Shown here: in pieces, positions 8,236 through 16,482 of the stretch
Layout: each line of letters starts with the position of its first letter
How positions within the stretch are numbered: the first letter of the stretch is position 1
Source: Streptomyces sp. Ncost-T10-10d
Lineage (GTDB): Bacteria > Actinomycetota > Actinomycetes > Streptomycetales > Streptomycetaceae
Reading direction: 5' to 3'
NCBI RefSeq assembly: GCF_900091955.1
Contig: NZ_FMDF01000157.1
Span: 62,001-126,000, forward strand
DNA: 64,000 bases
Program-made: the position numbers and the translations under genes
The notes under the pieces: generated by a model
Databases searched by the model: none
What the model saw: only the letters and a program-made list of their open reading frames with translations
Told to the model about the DNA's origin: nothing

Positions 8236-10425
8236 TTACAGCGGCTCGTTCGCCGGCTCGAAGTCGGGCAGGGACGGAGTGGAAACGATAGTGGTGCCGT
8301 TCCAGCGAACGTGGGCCGTCTCATTTCCTCCCGATGGACAGCAAGTGGGGTCGCTGTCCTTGAAGACCGGCCGACTGAGTGTCACTTCCGTGCCGGTCTG
8401 GGCCGAGATCCGAAGCTGGCTGGCGAAGGCGCGCCCTGCGTACCTGTCGCCGTAGAAGAAGAACACACCGGAGCAGTTGCCATTGGCACTGCCGACACAG
8501 GAGACCGGGACCGCTCGCAGTGGGCCGGGCATGCCCGCCAACTCGTCCGCCGTGACCGTGCTGGTGTAGTTCTCCTGCTCGATGCGACGCAACGCTGCGG
8601 CTCCGTCAATGGTGCCGGACGGCGCCTTGGTGGACGTCGGACATCCGACGAAGTCGATCACATCGGCGGGAGGATTCTTGCCCCGGAGTTCGCGGCAGTC
8701 GCGGAGCCAGTCCGGATCCTCCGGATCATCCAGCACCGGCACGAGGTGTGTGGCCAGATGCAGTTGTCCATTTGTACGGGTGAAGACGCTCGTGGTGACC
8801 ATATCCGACGCCGGGGCATCGGACCAGACGACGGCCGACCAACTGGACCAGCATCGGCTGGTTCCGAGGTACACGTCCGCAGGGGCCCGGAGAGTGGCGG
8901 CTACGGCGGCCTTCAGCTGGGCGGAGGTCGGACAATGATTCGCCTTCGACGGGTCCGCCTTGGGTTTGGCAGCCGCCACTTCACCGGGGCCCGACTCCCA
9001 GATCGTCGTGGGTTTACCGAGCGGGAAGGCGATTTCGGCGGATCGTTCCTCGCCGAGAAGGCCCGGGATGATGCCTACGCCTGCGGTGCCCTCGGCGAAG
9101 AACTTGACCTTGGCGTTCTCCTTGAGCACGTCGATTTCGGACTCCAGTGCCATTCCTGTGCCGACATGCACCTCGGCGACGAGCAGGTCGATGACAGGGC
9201 TGGCTTCCAGCGTGATCCGCCACCCCAGCGTCGCCTTGGCCTTGAACTCGGCCGCTCCGACCAGATCGACCGTGGGCTTGGGCGGCCAACCGGTCGTGGT
9301 GACGGAGTTGTCCTGTTGCCCGATCCGAGCCGTGACTCGGTAGTCGATGGGGTTGCTGTACTCGATCTTCGCGCCGGCTCCCCCCTTCAGCTCGCCGCCC
9401 AAACGCCAGGACAGCTCGGGGACCACCTTGAACGGGCCGACCCTCAAGAGCTGTGCGGTGACGTACGGGGCGCGCATCCGGCCGAGTTCCATGTCGTAGG
9501 TGCAATGGGTGGAGACGGGTGAGCCGAGCGTGAGCTTGGTCGTCTCCTTCACGTGCATGGTCACGGTGCTCTGGGTCCAGCCGATGTCGGTCCCGTCCAT
9601 GCCGACGACGATGCCGTTGTTCTCAGCCTTCATCAGGGGCAGGGAAGCACCGCACTTGAGACCCTTGAGTTTGCCCTTTCCTTCCATGGTGTCCAGCTTG
9701 AGCGTGCCTTCCGACTGGCCCTCGGGCTCCGGATCCGCAGGTGACCGCAGAGGCGCTCCGTAGGCGGCGAGAGCAGGCCCACCCTCCTGGTCCTTGTCCG
9801 GCGTGCCGAAACGCAGAACGGCCTTCGGTATCGCCTCGCGCAAGGACGCCTCTTCCGTCCGTACGATGAGCCGGCTGTCCCGCTCGCGCACACTCCGGAT
9901 CTTGCGCACCAGGCCGTCGGGCGTCAGCGGCGTCTCTGCGGCGACGACGAAGTCACCACTTCTCAGCGACCGGGCATCCCGGGACGCGCGGGCAAACACC
10001 AGCTGGGAGCTGCTCGGCGGTTCCAGGAGACCGGTCGATTCGGGATCCAGGACCGTGGTCCTGTCGGAGACGGCGATGCGGTAGTCGACCGTGACGCGTG
10101 ACGACTCGCCTCTGTCAGCGACGGCGGTGAGCACGTCGTCCGGGGTGTAGTAGGTGGCATGGGAGGCCTTGACCGGTGCTGGTGTCACTCGGACGGTTCC
10201 CGGAGGTACCGACAGGGTGGTGGAGGCCGTGACCGACTGCTTGAACCCCTCGGCCCCGGTGACGGTGACGGTGGGGTGGGCCTTGCCCGGAAGCCCCTTG
10301 ATCTCGATCGTGAGGCGGGTGTTGGCGGATCTGTGGGTCTTCCAGAGGGTCACCCCGCCTCCGGCCAGTAGTGCGAGTGCCAGCAGGCCACTGAGCCACC
10401 GGCCCCGTCTGCCTTGCGTGATCAT
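8236..10425 (-). CDS. Secreted or membrane-anchored protein with LppP/LprE-like C-terminus
   Basis: A 729-residue exported protein. The N-terminus (MITQGRRGRW followed by about 16 hydrophobic residues) is an uncleaved signal anchor or signal peptide; no lipobox Cys follows. Residues about 40-500 are beta-rich with no motif I recognise. From about residue 505 the sequence matches the LppP/LprE lipoprotein pattern: repeated Cys, a GVFFFYGDRYAG block, and a DPTCCPSGG-HVRWNG ending. The family is widespread in actinobacteria and of unknown function. It is transcribed away from the TetR gene at 10583, across a 157-bp AT-rich gap. Confidence 0.82.
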   Translation of the reverse strand: MITQGRRGRWLSGLLALALLAGGGVTLWKTHRSANTRLTIEIKGLPGKAHPTVTVTGAEGFKQSVTASTTLSVPPGTVRVTPAPVKASHATYYTPDDVLTAVADRGESSRVTVDYRIAVSDRTTVLDPESTGLLEPPSSSQLVFARASRDARSLRSGDFVVAAETPLTPDGLVRKIRSVRERDSRLIVRTEEASLREAIPKAVLRFGTPDKDQEGGPALAAYGAPLRSPADPEPEGQSEGTLKLDTMEGKGKLKGLKCGASLPLMKAENNGIVVGMDGTDIGWTQSTVTMHVKETTKLTLGSPVSTHCTYDMELGRMRAPYVTAQLLRVGPFKVVPELSWRLGGELKGGAGAKIEYSNPIDYRVTARIGQQDNSVTTTGWPPKPTVDLVGAAEFKAKATLGWRITLEASPVIDLLVAEVHVGTGMALESEIDVLKENAKVKFFAEGTAGVGIIPGLLGEERSAEIAFPLGKPTTIWESGPGEVAAAKPKADPSKANHCPTSAQLKAAVAATLRAPADVYLGTSRCWSSWSAVVWSDAPASDMVTTSVFTRTNGQLHLATHLVPVLDDPEDPDWLRDCRELRGKNPPADVIDFVGCPTSTKAPSGTIDGAAALRRIEQENYTSTVTADELAGMPGPLRAVPVSCVGSANGNCSGVFFFYGDRYAGRAFASQLRISAQTGTEVTLSRPVFKDSDPTCCPSGGNETAHVRWNGTTIVSTPSLPDFEPANEPL

Positions 10426-10582
10426 GCGCTATCCCTTCACGGCGCCAGGCTGAGGCGTGACACCCATCAACAGAGTGAAGAGTATTAACCACATAACATG
10501 GCGTCGTTGCAACTCGGTCCGTACTGTCAACTCCACGACCCAGTAGGCGACTTGTCCCGTTCCAGGTCACAGAGAGGCACGA

Positions 10583-11317
10583 ATGCGACCCTTCGCCGAG
10601 GAAAATGCCGATCGACCGACGTCACGTCGCGAGCGCCTGCGCGCCGAGCTGGAGCAGGAAGCGCTCGCAGCAGCGCGCCGGCTCATCGCCACACAGGGCG
10701 TTGAGGCCCTCAGCCTCTCAGCGGTGGCCCGAGAGGTCGGGGTGACCCCACCCGCGCTGTATCGCTACTTCGAGGGCAAGGCCGGCCTCACCCTCGCTCT
10801 CTACGAAGCGATCACCCGTGACTTCGTGTCTGCCGTCGCCGAGGCAGCCGGAGCGATCGAAGCGGAGGACTTCGCCGGCCGGCTCTACGCGGCCACGCGC
10901 GCCGTCTTGGAGTGGTCGGTGGCGAACCCCGGTGAGTTCGATCTCCTCATGGGAGCCGGCTATGCCCGGCTGGTCGCCGCCGGCCGCCCTGTCGACCAGG
11001 TACTCATCCGGGAACTGGGCGGCCTGTTCGGTCAGACCTTCGCAGAGCTGTGGCGTCGAGGCATCCTGGCGTACCCCTCGGAAGGAGAACTGGAGCCGCA
11101 TCTCCGGTCGCAGGTGACGGCCTACGGAAAGCTCATGCAGCACGACTACCCGCCCGGTGTGGCCATGGTGATGATCACGTGCTGGCGGCAGATCTACGGA
11201 CTGCTCTGCATGGCCGTCTACGGGCACATGGCCTCCTCGTTCGACGACTACCTGCCCTTGTTCGAGAACATGATGGACGACCTCCTCGCCCTGTGCGGCG
11301 TACCGCGCAAGCGATGA
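10583..11317 (+). CDS. TetR/AcrR family regulator (WHG-type C-terminus)
   Basis: A 244-residue regulator. The N-terminal HTH spans about residues 15-65, with LSLSAVAREVGVTPPALYRYF the recognition-helix region. The C-terminal half resembles the TetR_C_13 (WHG) domain, including the FAELWRRGIL helix. The ATG at 10583 is the only start that keeps the domain at normal position. It is divergent from the large secreted protein, so it is a candidate regulator of it. Confidence 0.87.
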   Translation: MRPFAEENADRPTSRRERLRAELEQEALAAARRLIATQGVEALSLSAVAREVGVTPPALYRYFEGKAGLTLALYEAITRDFVSAVAEAAGAIEAEDFAGRLYAATRAVLEWSVANPGEFDLLMGAGYARLVAAGRPVDQVLIRELGGLFGQTFAELWRRGILAYPSEGELEPHLRSQVTAYGKLMQHDYPPGVAMVMITCWRQIYGLLCMAVYGHMASSFDDYLPLFENMMDDLLALCGVPRKR

Positions 11318-11873
11318 CTATGCGTCCGCACGCTCGCCGACGGTGGTTCGGCACCGGTGCCACGCCCCTCCGGCCGGCGCTTGTGCCGGAAGGCCGTGGG
11401 GACCTGCTGGCCCTGCCACGATGCGGCCCGGCGGCTGCGCACGGAGCTGGAGGTTTTCCTGCGCGCCGGGCCGCACGGCTCCTCAGGCCGACGGGCGACC
11501 TCGGTGAGCAGTGCGCCGCTCTCGGCAGCCGGATGTCTGTCCGCCGTGGAATCCGCAGTGCCCGCCCCGAACGCGAACGTGGGCACACTGCTCCAACGCC
11601 CGACGGGGGCGTCCACCAGCTGCGATGCCCGGACGACCCACCGGACGGGCAGCGGGCCTCATCCGATGCCATTCTGTCGACGACCGGCCGGCGTTCACCC
11701 GGCGGCTGCTCGCCGACGGCGGCGGACCGCTGCCCTGTTCATCGAGGTCAGGGTTGGGGCCTCGGCGGCTCCGCGGACGAAGGCCGAACCGCGGAACGGG
11801 CTCAGCCAGTTGGAGATGACCGACGCCGCCCGAGCTGATGCGGGACTTCCGGAGGTACGCGGTGGACGCCTGA
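11318..11873 (+). pseudogene. Relic of an unidentified plus-strand gene
   Basis: No frame is open with convincing protein character across these 555 bp, yet the 3' end looks real. One frame gives NGLSQLEMTDA. Just past it, the -1 frame gives PPELMRDFRRYAVDA and a stop at 11871-11873, followed 22 bp later by a strong hairpin. This is what a frameshifted, decayed gene with its terminator still in place looks like. I could not identify the family. Confidence 0.35.
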
Positions 11874-11895
11874 CGCGGCAACGACGAGCCGCCCC

Positions 11896-11929
11896 GCGGG
11901 CCGGTCCGCACTCCCGCCGACCGGCCCGC
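11896..11929. terminator. Strong hairpin terminator between convergent units
   Basis: Perfect 11-bp arms, GCGGGCCGGTC and GACCGGCCCGC, around a 12-nt loop. It lies between the stop of the relic (11873) and the stop of the aldo/keto reductase (11958), so it can serve both strands. Confidence 0.65.
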
Positions 11930-11957
11930 GCTCAGGTGGGGGTGCCGGCCGCCCTCG

Positions 11958-12950
11958 TCAGGCCAGCAGCGTGGCGATCTCCGTCAACTGCTCCTCCCGC
12001 AGCGGCCCGTGGGCCAGTGCCCCGGCGTTCTCCTCCGCCTGGGCGACCGTTCGGAATCCGGGGATCGGCACGGTGTGCGGGCTGCGGGCCCAGAGCCAGG
12101 CGAGGGCACCCTGAGCGAGGGTGCGTCCGTCCGCTGTCAGGGCCTCGCGTACGGCATCGACCCGCGCCGCCCACTCGGGCGCCGCGCTCCCGCCCGCCCC
12201 GAACCACCGCAGCCAGGCCGGCGGGGTGGCCCGGATGTCGCCCGCTCCGCCGCGCCGCTCGGGGTCGTACGCGCCCGTGAGGAGCCCCATCGCGAGCGGG
12301 CTGCGGTTGATGCTCGCAAGCCCCAGCTCCGCACAGAGAGCGAGCATCTCCGGCGCGTCCTCCAGCACATTGCAGGCGTGCTGCACGGCGACGCAGTGCG
12401 CGCCCTCCGCGAACAGTGCGGCGCGCACCGGGTCGTCGGTGCTCCACGCGTAGGCCCGGATCAACCCCTCGGCCACGAACTCCTCACAGGTGTCCCGGAG
12501 TTCCGCGGCTTCGTCGAGTGGCGCGTCGGACAGATGCAGCTGATAGAGGTCGATCCGGTCGGTGCCGAGCCTGCGCAGTGAGGCGACGAGCGCCCGGCGG
12601 GCGTACGCGGGGGAGCTGTCGCCCCCGATCAGCGTGCGGGCCCGCTCGTCGAAGCGATTGCCCCACTTGGTGGCGATGACGACGTCATCACGGCGCCCGG
12701 CGAGAGCCCGGGCGAGAATCCGTTCGCTGTGCCCGGTCCCGTACACATCGGCCGTGTCGAAGAACGTCACGCCGAGCTCCAATGCCCGCCGGAGCGCCGC
12801 GACGGACTCCTCGTCCTCGACCCTGCCCCACCCGAGCGGATTGCCGTCCGGGTCCGCCCACTCGCCGCCGATGGCCCAGCATCCGAAGCCCAGCGCACTG
12901 ACCTCGATGCCGTCGCGCCCCAGGTCTCTGCTCTTCGTCTCTGTCTTCAT
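11958..12950 (-). CDS. Aldo/keto reductase
   Basis: A 330-residue NADPH-dependent oxidoreductase with the (beta/alpha)8 signature. The catalytic tetrad is visible: Asp and Tyr in FFDTADVYGTG, Lys in VIATKWG and His in LYQLHLS. The C-terminal VPIPGFRTVAQAEENAGAL segment binds the cofactor phosphate. The sequence is of the AKR11/AKR13-like group acting on aldehydes and ketones; the substrate is unknown. The ATG at 12950 is preceded by AGGAG-like bases. It is divergent from a truncated TetR, which may once have regulated it. Confidence 0.9.
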   Translation of the reverse strand: MKTETKSRDLGRDGIEVSALGFGCWAIGGEWADPDGNPLGWGRVEDEESVAALRRALELGVTFFDTADVYGTGHSERILARALAGRRDDVVIATKWGNRFDERARTLIGGDSSPAYARRALVASLRRLGTDRIDLYQLHLSDAPLDEAAELRDTCEEFVAEGLIRAYAWSTDDPVRAALFAEGAHCVAVQHACNVLEDAPEMLALCAELGLASINRSPLAMGLLTGAYDPERRGGAGDIRATPPAWLRWFGAGGSAAPEWAARVDAVREALTADGRTLAQGALAWLWARSPHTVPIPGFRTVAQAEENAGALAHGPLREEQLTEIATLLA

Positions 12951-12968
12951 GCCTCAGGAGGCTAGGAG

Positions 12969-13284
12969 TTGAAGTGCGCACGAGGGCAAGTGCCGCGTCC
13001 GGACCTGGCAGGCATGCCCTGCAAGATGCTCAACGCCACCGCCGGGCTCTTCACCGAACGCGGCTGGGCGCGTACGACCATGGAGGATGTCGCCCGCACC
13101 GTCGAAGTCGGCGTCCAGACCGTGTACTTCACATACGGCAGCAAACGCGCCCTGCCGACGGAACTGCTGGACGTCGCAATCGCCGGCGACACCGACCCCG
13201 TCGCGACCCTCGACCGCCCCTGGTCCCGCGCCGCCATCGACGAGCCCGACCCCGCCAGGCCGCCTCACGTCCCCCGGCACATCG
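12969..13284 (+). pseudogene. Truncated TetR regulator (DNA-binding domain only)
   Basis: Residues about 17-65 of this frame are a clear TetR HTH: ATAGLFTERGWARTTMEDVA, then GVQTVYFTYGSK. The ligand-binding domain is missing. After about 90 residues the frame loses protein character and runs into the 3' end of the convergent lacI-type gene. A recombination endpoint near 13270 explains both. A short DNA-binding product is conceivable but unlikely to dimerise. Confidence 0.65.
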
Positions 13285-14340
13285 TCAGCCGCGTCCGTGC
13301 GCCGTGCTGTCCCGCACCACGAGCCGTGTGGGCACCAGCGTCGTTCCCCGCTCTGCCTCGCCCTGCCGTACCTGGCGCAGGGCGCTCTGCACGCAGCGGC
13401 GGCCGACCTCGGCGAAGTCCTGGTGGACCGTGGTCAGCGGGGGAAGGAACGAGCCCGACTCCGGGATGTCGTCGAAGCCGATGACCGAGACGTCCTGCGG
13501 AACCTTGCGGCCCCGCTCGTCGAGGGCGCGCAGCAGGCCGAGCGCCATCTGGTCGTTGGCGGCGAACACCGCGGTGCAGTCGGCCTGTTCGGCCAGGTGG
13601 AGGCCTGCGCGGTAGCCCGACTCCGCCGACCAGTCGCCCCGCACGAGGGGTGGTGGCACGCGGCCCGCCTCCTCGAGTGTGCTGCGCCAGGCGTCCGTTC
13701 GACGTTGCGCCGCGTACGACGTTTCCGGTCCGGCGAGGTGCCACACCGTGTGGTGCCCGAGGTCGAGCAGGTGCAGTACGGCGTCCCGCGTGCCGCCCGC
13801 CTGGTCGGTGTCGACGACCGCATACCGGTCTCCGGCGTCCGAGTCCGCCACCACGATCTTCACGTGCGGTGGCAGCGACAGGCTCGCCGAGTCGAGCAGA
13901 TGGACCTCCATGATAACGATGACCGCGTCCACCGCCAGCTCACCCAGCCGGGAGAAGGCGCCGCGCACTTCGTCCTGGGTGGGGACCGCGACCGGCAGCA
14001 GCGTGACCGAGTACCCCTCCTGTGCGGCTGAAGTCGCGATGGCCTCCAGCGTGCGCATGTTGCCCGTCGTGGACAGCGTGAATGTGATCACGCCGATCGT
14101 GCGGAAGTCGCCCCGCTTGAGCGCGCGGGCCGCGCTGTTGGGCCGGTAGCCGAGCTCCTTCATCGCCGCGAGGACCCGTTGCCGCGTCTCCTCGTTGACG
14201 CCGGGGAAGCCGTTCGAGACGCGGGACACCGTCTGTGAGGAAACGCCCGCGACCCGGGCGACGTCCGCCATCGACGCGTTCTGTGCACGGCGTCGGCCAC
14301 CGGGCCTGCCTTGCGCCGGGGCGCTGTCCGTTGCTCCCAC
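13285..14340 (-). CDS. LacI-family repressor of the galactan utilisation locus
   Basis: A 351-residue regulator. The HTH and hinge helix are at about residues 23-75 (MADVARVAGVSSQTVSRVSN, then the GYRPNSAARALK hinge). The periplasmic-binding-like effector domain follows, including the FAANDQMALGLL and VIGFDDIPES family blocks. It is divergent from a sugar ABC importer and glycosidase genes and is probably released by galactose or beta-1,6-galacto-oligosaccharide. Two near-identical operators lie in the 192-bp gap, so it should repress both itself and the operon. Confidence 0.92.
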   Translation of the reverse strand: MGATDSAPAQGRPGGRRRAQNASMADVARVAGVSSQTVSRVSNGFPGVNEETRQRVLAAMKELGYRPNSAARALKRGDFRTIGVITFTLSTTGNMRTLEAIATSAAQEGYSVTLLPVAVPTQDEVRGAFSRLGELAVDAVIVIMEVHLLDSASLSLPPHVKIVVADSDAGDRYAVVDTDQAGGTRDAVLHLLDLGHHTVWHLAGPETSYAAQRRTDAWRSTLEEAGRVPPPLVRGDWSAESGYRAGLHLAEQADCTAVFAANDQMALGLLRALDERGRKVPQDVSVIGFDDIPESGSFLPPLTTVHQDFAEVGRRCVQSALRQVRQGEAERGTTLVPTRLVVRDSTAHGRG

Positions 14341-14430
14341 CGTTTTCCCTCACCAGCTGTCTCGTTCGTATACCGAGAGGCGGACTCTTGACCGTGATCA
14401 ACGGGGCGGTGTAGACATGCCGCCACCGAA

Positions 14431-14444
14431 TGTTTACGTAACCA
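14431..14444 (-). promoter_or_regulatory. LacI-type operator, copy 1
   Basis: TGTTTACGTAACCA on the plus strand. Its reverse complement, TGGTTACGTAAACA, differs by one base from the second copy 44 bp away. The central TTACGYAA is near-palindromic, as in LacI/GalR operators with a central CG. It is 90 bp upstream of the repressor start and 89 bp upstream of the permease start. Confidence 0.72.
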
Positions 14445-14474
14445 TAACAGCCGTCGGCCCCTTGCGCGTCGGAA

Positions 14475-14488
14475 TGGTTACGCAAACA
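14475..14488 (+). promoter_or_regulatory. LacI-type operator, copy 2
   Basis: TGGTTACGCAAACA, the inverted twin of copy 1 (13 of 14 positions). Centre-to-centre distance is 44 bp, about four helical turns, which would suit cooperative binding or looping. It lies 44 bp before the first permease gene, a promoter-blocking position. Confidence 0.72.
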
Positions 14489-14532
14489 TCAAGGTCACCA
14501 CCCGCGAGGAATGTACGAGCGAGGGACGCGAG

Positions 14533-15459
14533 ATGACGACGCTTCAACCGACGGCGGCCACAGGGCCCCGCCCGGCCGGACCACCGGTGCGACAGGCGCG
14601 TCGCTCGTGGACGGGATGGGGGTTCATCGGCCCCTTCGTCCTCGTCTTCGCGCTGGTCTTCCTGGCGCCGCTCGGGTACTCGATCTATCTGAGCCTCTTC
14701 AGGACCCAGCTCGTGGGCGGCACCACCTTCGTGGGCCTGGGCAATTACCAACAGGCCCTGCAGGACAGTCAGTTCTGGGACGGAGTCGGGCGCGTCGGCC
14801 TGTTTCTCCTGATCCAGGTGCCGATCATGCTGGGCCTCGCCCTGCTGGTCGCGCTCGCCCTCGACAGTGGCCGCCTCTACGGCAAGGACTTCTTCCGGAT
14901 ATCCGTCTTTCTGCCCTACGCGGTGCCCGCCGTCGTCGCCTCCCTCATGTGGGGCTTCATCTACGGCACCCGCTTCGGCCTGGTCGGCGACCTCAACGAC
15001 GCGTTCGGCGTGAAGCTGCCCGACCCGCTCTCCTCCGACCTGATCCTGGCGTCCATCGGCAACATCGTGACCTGGGAGTTCGTCGGCTACAACATGCTGA
15101 TCTTCTACGCCGCGCTGCGGGTCGTCCCGCATGCGCTGTACGAGGCGGCGGAGATCGACGGCGCCGGACAGTGGCGCGTCATCTCGGCCATCAAGCTGCC
15201 GGCCATCCGCGGCGCGCTCGTCATCGCCACCATCTTCTCGATCATCGGCAGCTTCCAGCTCTTCAACGAACCCGCCATCCTCCAGAAGCTGGCACCGAAC
15301 GCGATCACCACCGACTACACCCCGAACTACTACACGTACTCGCTGTCCTTCTCCGGCCAGCAGCACAACTACTCCGCGACGGTCGCCATCGTCATGGGCG
15401 TGATCACCATGATCGTCGCCTATGTCGTCCAGCTGCGCGGCATGCGCAAGGGAGCGTGA
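14533..15459 (+). CDS. Carbohydrate ABC importer permease, MalF-like
   Basis: A 308-residue membrane protein with six predicted segments, beginning WGFIGPFVLVFALVFLAP. The EAA loop is EAAEIDGAGQWRVISAIKLP, near residue 200, which contacts the ATPase. In actinobacteria such CUT1 importers usually share the ATPase MsiK encoded elsewhere; no ATPase gene is present here. The second permease starts 5 bp downstream. By context it imports galacto-oligosaccharides released by the GH30 enzyme encoded downstream. Confidence 0.93.
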   Translation: MTTLQPTAATGPRPAGPPVRQARRSWTGWGFIGPFVLVFALVFLAPLGYSIYLSLFRTQLVGGTTFVGLGNYQQALQDSQFWDGVGRVGLFLLIQVPIMLGLALLVALALDSGRLYGKDFFRISVFLPYAVPAVVASLMWGFIYGTRFGLVGDLNDAFGVKLPDPLSSDLILASIGNIVTWEFVGYNMLIFYAALRVVPHALYEAAEIDGAGQWRVISAIKLPAIRGALVIATIFSIIGSFQLFNEPAILQKLAPNAITTDYTPNYYTYSLSFSGQQHNYSATVAIVMGVITMIVAYVVQLRGMRKGA

Positions 15460-15464
15460 GCCCA

Positions 15465-16406
15465 ATGACCGGGCTGAGCAGTACCACCACCGCTTTCCGG
15501 CCCCCGGCGCCGCCGAAGTCCGCCGCCTCGCGCTTGCGCGCCCCGCGCCGCCACACCCCGGGACGCCCCAAGCGCAGTGTCCTGCTGACCGTGCTCACCG
15601 TCGTCGTCCTGCTCTACAGCCTCGTACCGCTGCTGTGGCTGCTGATCAGCGCCACCAAGACACAGCAGGGCCTGGCGGGCTCGTTCGGCCTGTGGTTCGA
15701 CGGGGACTTCGCCCTGTGGGACAACATCACCGAGACCTTCACGTACCAGGACGGTGTCTTCGGCCGCTGGCTCCTCAACACCCTGCTGTACGTGGTGGTG
15801 GGCGCGGGCGGCGCCACCTTCCTGGCCGTCCTCGGCGGGTACGCGCTCGCCAAGTTCGACTTCCCGGGCAAGCGGGGTGTGTTCGCAGTCGTCATAGGCG
15901 CGGTCGCGGTACCGACCACGGCGCTCGCCGTCCCGACGTTCCTCATGTTCAGCAAGATGGGTCTGACCGACACCCCGTGGGCGGTCATCATCCCGTCGCT
16001 GATCTCGCCGTTCGGCCTGTATCTGATGTGGGTGTTCGCCGCCGAGGCGATCCCCACCGAGCTGATGGAGGCCGCCCGCATCGACGGCGCGGGCGAGGTG
16101 CGCACCTTCTTCCAGGTCGCGCTTCCGCTGCTCGCGCCCGGCACGGTCACCGTTCTGCTCTTCACCACGGTCGCGACGTGGAACAACTACTTCCTGCCGC
16201 TGATCATGCTGAAGGACCCCGACTGGTACCCGCTGACCGTCGGACTCGACGCGTGGAACAAGCAGGCGTACGCGGCCGGCGGCGAGGTCGTCTTCAACCT
16301 GGTGATCACCGGCTCGCTGATCACCATCGTGCCGCTGATCGCCGCGTTCCTGCTGCTCCAGAAGTACTGGCAGTCCGGTCTCGCCGCCGGAAGCGTCAAG
16401 GAGTAG
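15465..16406 (+). CDS. Carbohydrate ABC importer permease, MalG-like
   Basis: A 313-residue partner permease starting with ATG 5 bp after the first permease stop. It has a cytoplasmic Pro/Arg-rich N-terminus of about 38 residues, six membrane segments, and the EAA motif EAARIDGAGEVRTFFQVALP near residue 210. The longer open frame upstream is only a shadow of the first permease. It forms the CUT1 membrane channel with the preceding protein and the downstream binding protein. Confidence 0.93.
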   Translation: MTGLSSTTTAFRPPAPPKSAASRLRAPRRHTPGRPKRSVLLTVLTVVVLLYSLVPLLWLLISATKTQQGLAGSFGLWFDGDFALWDNITETFTYQDGVFGRWLLNTLLYVVVGAGGATFLAVLGGYALAKFDFPGKRGVFAVVIGAVAVPTTALAVPTFLMFSKMGLTDTPWAVIIPSLISPFGLYLMWVFAAEAIPTELMEAARIDGAGEVRTFFQVALPLLAPGTVTVLLFTTVATWNNYFLPLIMLKDPDWYPLTVGLDAWNKQAYAAGGEVVFNLVITGSLITIVPLIAAFLLLQKYWQSGLAAGSVKE

Positions 16407-16482
16407 GCGCAACAATCCAGTTCAACCTTCATTTGTTTTCTGAAAACCCTCTGTAGGACCACGACGAAGTGGAAGCATCGCC

